Positions 59,364 to 64,000 of a stretch of DNA of 64,000 nucleotides are shown one piece after another (the stretch's first letter is position 1; each line of letters begins with the position of its first letter). The notes under the pieces were generated by a model that saw nothing but the letters and a program-made list of their open reading frames with translations, ran no database searches and was not told the origin of the DNA. The position numbers and the translations under genes were made by a program. This stretch comes from Calendula officinalis (taxonomy: Eukaryota > Streptophyta > Magnoliopsida > Asterales > Asteraceae). The stretch spans positions 27,336,208 to 27,400,207 of the forward strand of contig OY970832.1 in NCBI GenBank assembly GCA_963853835.1. Direction: 5' to 3'.

Positions 59364-59986
59364 TTTCTCGCCGGAGATAGTGCTGGTGGAAACCTAGCAC
59401 ATCATGTTGCTCAAAGAGCAAGTGAATTCAACTTCACGAGACTTAAGGTATGATCGATTATTCATAATTTTTAGTTTATATACAGCTATATATTTTTTTA
59501 ACTTTTTACAAAACAGTACATCAGTTATTGCAAAAATATACATCATGTTTGAAGGTAATCGGAGTTGTGGCAATTCAGCCTTTCTTCGGCGGAGAGGAGC
59601 GGACGGAATCTTAGATACGGCTTGAAGGAGTACCGCTCGTTTCAAAAAAGCGAACCGATTGGATGTTGAAAGCATTTTTAGCACAAGGGGAAGTATTGAA
59701 TCGTGACCATCCAATTATCAACGTTAGCGGCCCAAAGGCCTTTGACCTGTCAAAAATAGAGTTCCCGAAAAAAATGGTGGTTGTTGGCGGTTTTGATACT
59801 CTATACGACTGGCAAAAAAGGTATTACGAGTGGCTACTAAGGTTGGGGAAAGAAGTGTACTTGTTTGAGTACCCGAACATGTGCCACGCTTTCTATATCT
59901 TCCCGGAATTGCCCGAATCTACACAACTTATTGGGCAGGTGAAGGAGTTTATTCGTAAAGTATCGAGTAATGTTAGAACTTCATAG
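59364..59986 (+). pseudogene. Duplicate of CXE-4 3' part (CXE-7)
   Basis: Exon 1 end, intron and exon 2, with the same nonsense TAG in TESE (59612-59614) as CXE-4. PKTM has become PKKM. The lesion predates the duplication. Confidence 0.9.
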
Positions 59987-60362
59987 ATAAGTTAATACCT
60001 TGGTTAATTAGTAACTACTTTTATAAATAATGCATAACTGTTGTATCTTGCGTATTAATATACATTGAGGTATCTGGTCACAAATCTATTTGTGGGGTTT
60101 GTACGAATGTTGTGTTCGAACTTAGTAGTATCTATTCGTGTGATGATAAAGAAGCACTAACTTTTATACAATGAGGTATCTGGTCACACAATCTTTGTTT
60201 TTATTGACGAAAATGGTTGAAAGGTCCTAACTTTGAATTATAGAAGCAACATGAGGTTCACTCAGGGCTACCCGCGAGGTAGATGGTCACCCTGTATCAT
60301 ATGTTGTGGTTAATAATAGGTGCTTCTGTAATGTGTATGTGAAACATTGGTAAGAAAGCAGT
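59987..60362. other. 3' flank of CXE-7
   Basis: Duplicate of 43971-44349, nearly unchanged. No gene. Confidence 0.6.
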
Positions 60363-60540
60363 TACGAATGCGAATTAATATAATTAAAGGTAAGATCACA
60401 TCAGGTTCGAAATTTGGTACCATTTGCACTATTGCGCGTATGTTCCTTATTCCTTCGGACAACAAAATGTCTTTCGAATTTAAAAGAATACAGTTTCCTA
60501 TACAATTATGTTTTGTCATTACCATTAATAAACTGATAAT
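60363..60540 (+). pseudogene. Helitron helicase fragment H1, unit 8
   Basis: Duplicate of 44350-44520 with the same RMFLIPSDNKMSFEF and FPIQLCFVITIN words. Confidence 0.75.
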
Positions 60541-61401
60541 AAATTTCAGAAATTTGTTATGGCACCTTCCAAAAATCTAATCCGGAATTTTAAGAAAATA
60601 TAATCATAATTTAAACGAATTAAATTTGGAAGTTGATTTAAACTTGTTTTTTTTTTTTTTGAAAAAATAAATACTGTAAACCATAATTTAATGTTGATTT
60701 AAATCTAGTATTTTCTCCACATTAGGAAATTCATTTATAAAATCATTTACAGAAATTTAACAAAAGAAATCATTGACTAGACCATTCATTAAATGAAACG
60801 AATTCATTTCCGGAAATACTATTTGACCGAATCGTTTGACAAAATTTAAATTTTGAAATCGCCCAAATGACTAAAAGGCCCTTTGAGTCAGCATTACACA
60901 TCATTAAAAAGGACCAACCCAACGATGGGAAATGGACATGTCGTCGTAAAATTGTATTGCTTAGCTCCATAGATAGGTGGTAGATTATCAAATTATGAGC
61001 GAGCGCACCCGACGAATTCTCTTATGCAATTATACTTTTTCTTTAAATGTTGCGGTTATGTAATTTAATGTGACAGTGATAATTATTGTAATTTTGAATT
61101 CCTTATTTTAAGGATACCTATAATTAAGGTTTAGGGTTTAAAAATCACAACTAAAATTAATTCGATAAATATAGTATATTTGAATTTCTTATTTTAATAC
61201 CGGTATTAATTAGACTCTCGTTAAAGGTGAACTAATAATATAAATCAATGTGGGTAACTAACACTCCTATTTTAATATTAAAGTTATCACCCGTAAATGC
61301 AAATTTATTTTTGGAAGGTGCCATAATCGAATTTATTTTTTGATTTAAAAGAATTTGTTAATACTCATAAGAATTAATAATAATATGAAATTACCATATT
61401 A

Positions 61402-61470
<69 letters not shown>

Positions 61471-62676
61471 TTTTTATAAATCAAGAAACTAATAAATAAA
61501 TTTTGGCCCTTTGTAATGGAATTTTCCAAATATAAAATCCAGTTTTCCATGAATAAAATCTAGTATTTTAAGGAAAAAAATAACGATAATTTCTTGTTGA
61601 TAATTAATTTTCTTAAATCGACAAACTGATAATGAATTTCGAAAATTTGTTATGGCACCTACAAAAATAAAATCCGGAATTTTAAGAAAATTTGATGATA
61701 ATTTGAACTAATTAAATATGGAAGTTGATTTATATATGTTTTTGTTGAAAAAATATTGTAAATCATAATTTAATATTGATTTGAATCCGGTATTTTCTCT
61801 AAATTTGGAAATTCATTTATAAAAACACTTTCAGGAATTCAGCTAAAAAATCATTTACTGGACCAATCATTAAATGAAATGAATTAATTTCCGGAAATAA
61901 TATTTGAACAAATCGTTTGACAAAATCTAAATTTTGAAATCGTCCAAATGACTAATAGGACCTTTGAGCCAGCATTACACATAATCAAAAAGGACCAAAC
62001 CAAGGATGGGAAATGAACATGTCATCCTAATATTGTCATGCTTAGCTCCATAGATAGGTGACAGATTATGAAATTATGAGCGAGCGTACCCGACAAATTA
62101 TCGTATGCAGGTAAACTTTTTATTTAAATATTGCGGTTATGTAATTTAATGTGTCTGTGATAATTTTTGTAATTTTGAATTCTTTATTTTAAGGATCCCT
62201 ATAATTACGGTTTACGGTTTAAAAATCACAACTGAAATTAATCCGATAAATATAGTTGTTCTGAATAGCCTTTTTACTAACGGTATTAATTAGTCCCCCA
62301 TTAAAGATGAACTAATAAAATAAAACAATGTGGGTAACTAACAATGCTATTTTAAAAAAAATATTATCACCCGTAAAATACAAATTTATTTTGGAAGGTG
62401 CCATAATCGAATTAATTTATTGATTTAAAAGAATTTATTAATATGCTTAAGAATTAATCATAATATGAAATTACTATAATAGCAAGGTGTAATTAGCTAG
62501 GTGTAAAAAAACATTGGTCAAATTTTATCACTCATAAAATATAAATTTATTTAGGTTATTTTATATTTGTTTGCAAATCACGCATTATGTGCTGAAAATA
62601 ACCTATTGTAAAAATAAAATTGATCAAATTTTAAACAATATATATTAAGATTTTTATTTTTATTTCTGGAATTAGT
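60541..62676. repeat. Unit 8 spacer with A and B subrepeats and AT run
   Basis: Duplicate of the unit 5 spacer. The AT run at 61404-61468 is shorter than its partner. A few substitutions, no gene. Confidence 0.75.
61404..61468. repeat. AT dinucleotide microsatellite
   Basis: About 32 AT units, the duplicate of the longer run at 45391-45483. Confidence 0.93.
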
Positions 62677-62906
62677 TTTCAACATTATATAAGGAAATTT
62701 TGGGTCCTGCATTTTAATTTTGGTCATCTGAAATACACCCCTCAAGTGTGCTTTGCTATGACTATTAACAAAAGCCAAGGTCCGACATTGTCGCAACTTG
62801 GTTTGTTTCTACAAAAACCGGTATTTTCAAATGAGATTGTATGTCGTTGTCTCAAGAGTTAAGAGCAAGAAAGGATTGAAGGTTATTTGTTGCCACAAAG
62901 ATGGCA
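62677..62906 (+). pseudogene. Helitron helicase fragment H2, unit 8
   Basis: Duplicate of 46690-46922, with the same frame break between the MTINKSQG block and the VVVSRVKSKKG block. Confidence 0.75.
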
Positions 62907-63175
62907 AGAAGTTTTATTTTGTCTCTATATTTTTCTTATACCATTTATTCATGTATCAAAAGTTGTTTATTATCATTTCAATTATAGATTGTTATATTAT
63001 TTCAACATTATCACAATTTTATTATTTTCCTATATCTCTCTTGAAGCATGCCCGCCCATTCCCGCGGGCTTTAAAGCCGGTTGTTCTATATATAGGTGAT
63101 AGATAGGTGGTATATTTTCACACACACCTATATCTCATCCATAAAATTACATTGATTTTATTTGTATCTTGATTC

Positions 63176-64000
63176 ATGTCAATGGAGGCCACCGCAAATC
63201 AGTCACTCTCCTTACCATGGAAAACACGCATTACTCTTTCCATTCTCACCACGTTCACCAACGCATGTTTCCGGAAAAACGGCACCGTCAACCGTCGTCT
63301 TCTTAATTTAATCTCCTTCCGGAGCCCGGCGACATCCACATCCGTTAACGGCGTTGCGTCACACGATGTCGTAGTAGATTAGGAAAGGAACCTCTGGTTC
63401 AGAGTCTTTGTACCTACGCAACACGCCGGTGATGATCTATCGGTGATCGTGTTCTTTCACGGCGGCGGATTCATCTACCTCTCTCCGGACGCCCGGGCCT
63501 ACGATGCCGTGTGCCGCCGATTAGCTAGAAACTCACCGGCGGTTATTGTGTCTGTTAATTACAGGCTTGCGCCGGAGCATCGGTATCCGACTCAACATCA
63601 TGATTGCTTTGATGTACTGAAGTTTCTTAACGATGAAGAAAATAGATCTAAATCGTTGCCGGAGAATGCGAATCTGTTTCGGTGCTTTCTCGCCGGAGAT
63701 AGCGCTGGTGGAAACCTAGCACATCATGTTGCTCAAAGAGCAAGTGAATTCAACTTCACGAGACTTAAGGTATGATCGATTATTGATAATTTTTAGTTTT
63801 TATACAGCTATGTTTTTTAACTTTTTACCAAACAATACATTATTTATTACAAAAATATACATCATGTTTGAAGGTAATCGGAGTGGTGGCAATTCAGCCT
63901 TTCTTCGGCGGAGAGGAGCGGACCGAGTCTGAGATACGGCTTGAAGGAGTACCGCTCGTTTCAAAAAAGCGAACCGATTGGATGTTGAAAGCATTTTTAC
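63176..64000 (+). pseudogene. Carboxylesterase CXE-8, duplicate of the intact gene, with a nonsense mutation (runs off window)
   Basis: Exon 1 is 63176-63769, the intron 63770-63873, and exon 2 starts at 63874 and is cut by the window end. The sequence is nearly that of CXE-5, but TAG at 63380-63382 replaces the Gln of VVDQ, ending the protein after 68 residues. HGGG and GDSAGG are intact downstream. Other changes include TTAC to TNAC and PAQH to PTQH. The promoter TATA box (near 63087) and the hairpin are unchanged, so it could still be transcribed. A sequencing error at one base cannot be excluded. Confidence 0.85.

Larger units (their letters stand above)
54767..64000 (+). repeat. Second copy of the 16-kb tandem duplication (incomplete)
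   Basis: Matches 38681 to about 48016. In the first 1.8 kb I count by eye about 15 substitutions plus a 4-base AT difference, so the copies are roughly 99% alike. The copy continues beyond the window. Confidence 0.93.

Overview
The window looks like intergenic plant nuclear DNA from a eudicot with a repeat-rich genome. It is AT-rich and has no operon-like gene packing. It carries Ty3/gypsy and Ty1/copia LTR retrotransposons with plant-type tRNA-Met primer sites, Helitron helicase fragments, and a spliced plant carboxylesterase family. An asterid such as Asteraceae is possible but only a guess. I find no tRNA, rRNA, CRISPR or prokaryotic-type genes.

Left part (1-20461) is a pile of retrotransposons. 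A non-coding Ty3/gypsy-derived element on the minus strand has LTRs of about 2.5 kb (the left LTR runs off the window, the right one is 4827-7324). It keeps only the last two dozen codons of pol. Next comes a plus-strand Sirevirus-like copia derivative (about 7325-12600). It keeps a coiled-coil gag tail, a scrap of the RNase H end, clustered polypurine tracts, and an array of six hairpin modules whose stems change sequence but stay base-paired. Two copies of another copia-type LTR follow head to head (12692-13853 minus, 14301-15363 plus). A decayed plus-strand Ty3/gypsy pol (15364-18874) then leads into its 3' LTR, which ends at 20461.

Right part (20462-64000) is a tandem array with a unit of roughly 4.1-4.4 kb. 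Each unit holds a fragment of a Helitron PIF1-type helicase (H1), a spacer built from two diverged copies of a sequence of about 0.87 kb, the next helicase fragment (H2), a GC-rich hairpin, a TATA box, and a two-exon carboxylesterase gene of the plant CXE (HSR203J/GID1-like, probably CXE18-like) type. Eight CXE loci are visible. Only the one at 47192-48321 is fully open, with HGGG, GDSAG, Asp and His all present. The others carry stops, frameshifts, deleted catalytic segments or retrotransposon insertions. One locus (37720-43970) is split by two solo LTRs, each with a perfect 5-bp target-site duplication.

Two later events shaped the array. A minus-strand copy of the same Sirevirus-like gag-only family (27150-32577) replaced about 1.6 kb of spacer in unit 3. 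A tandem duplication of 16,086 bp starts again at 54767 (matching 38681) and runs past the window end. It copied both solo LTRs and the intact gene, whose duplicate already has a stop codon. The picture is birth-and-death of a CXE cluster amplified together with a dead Helitron, then eroded by LTR elements.
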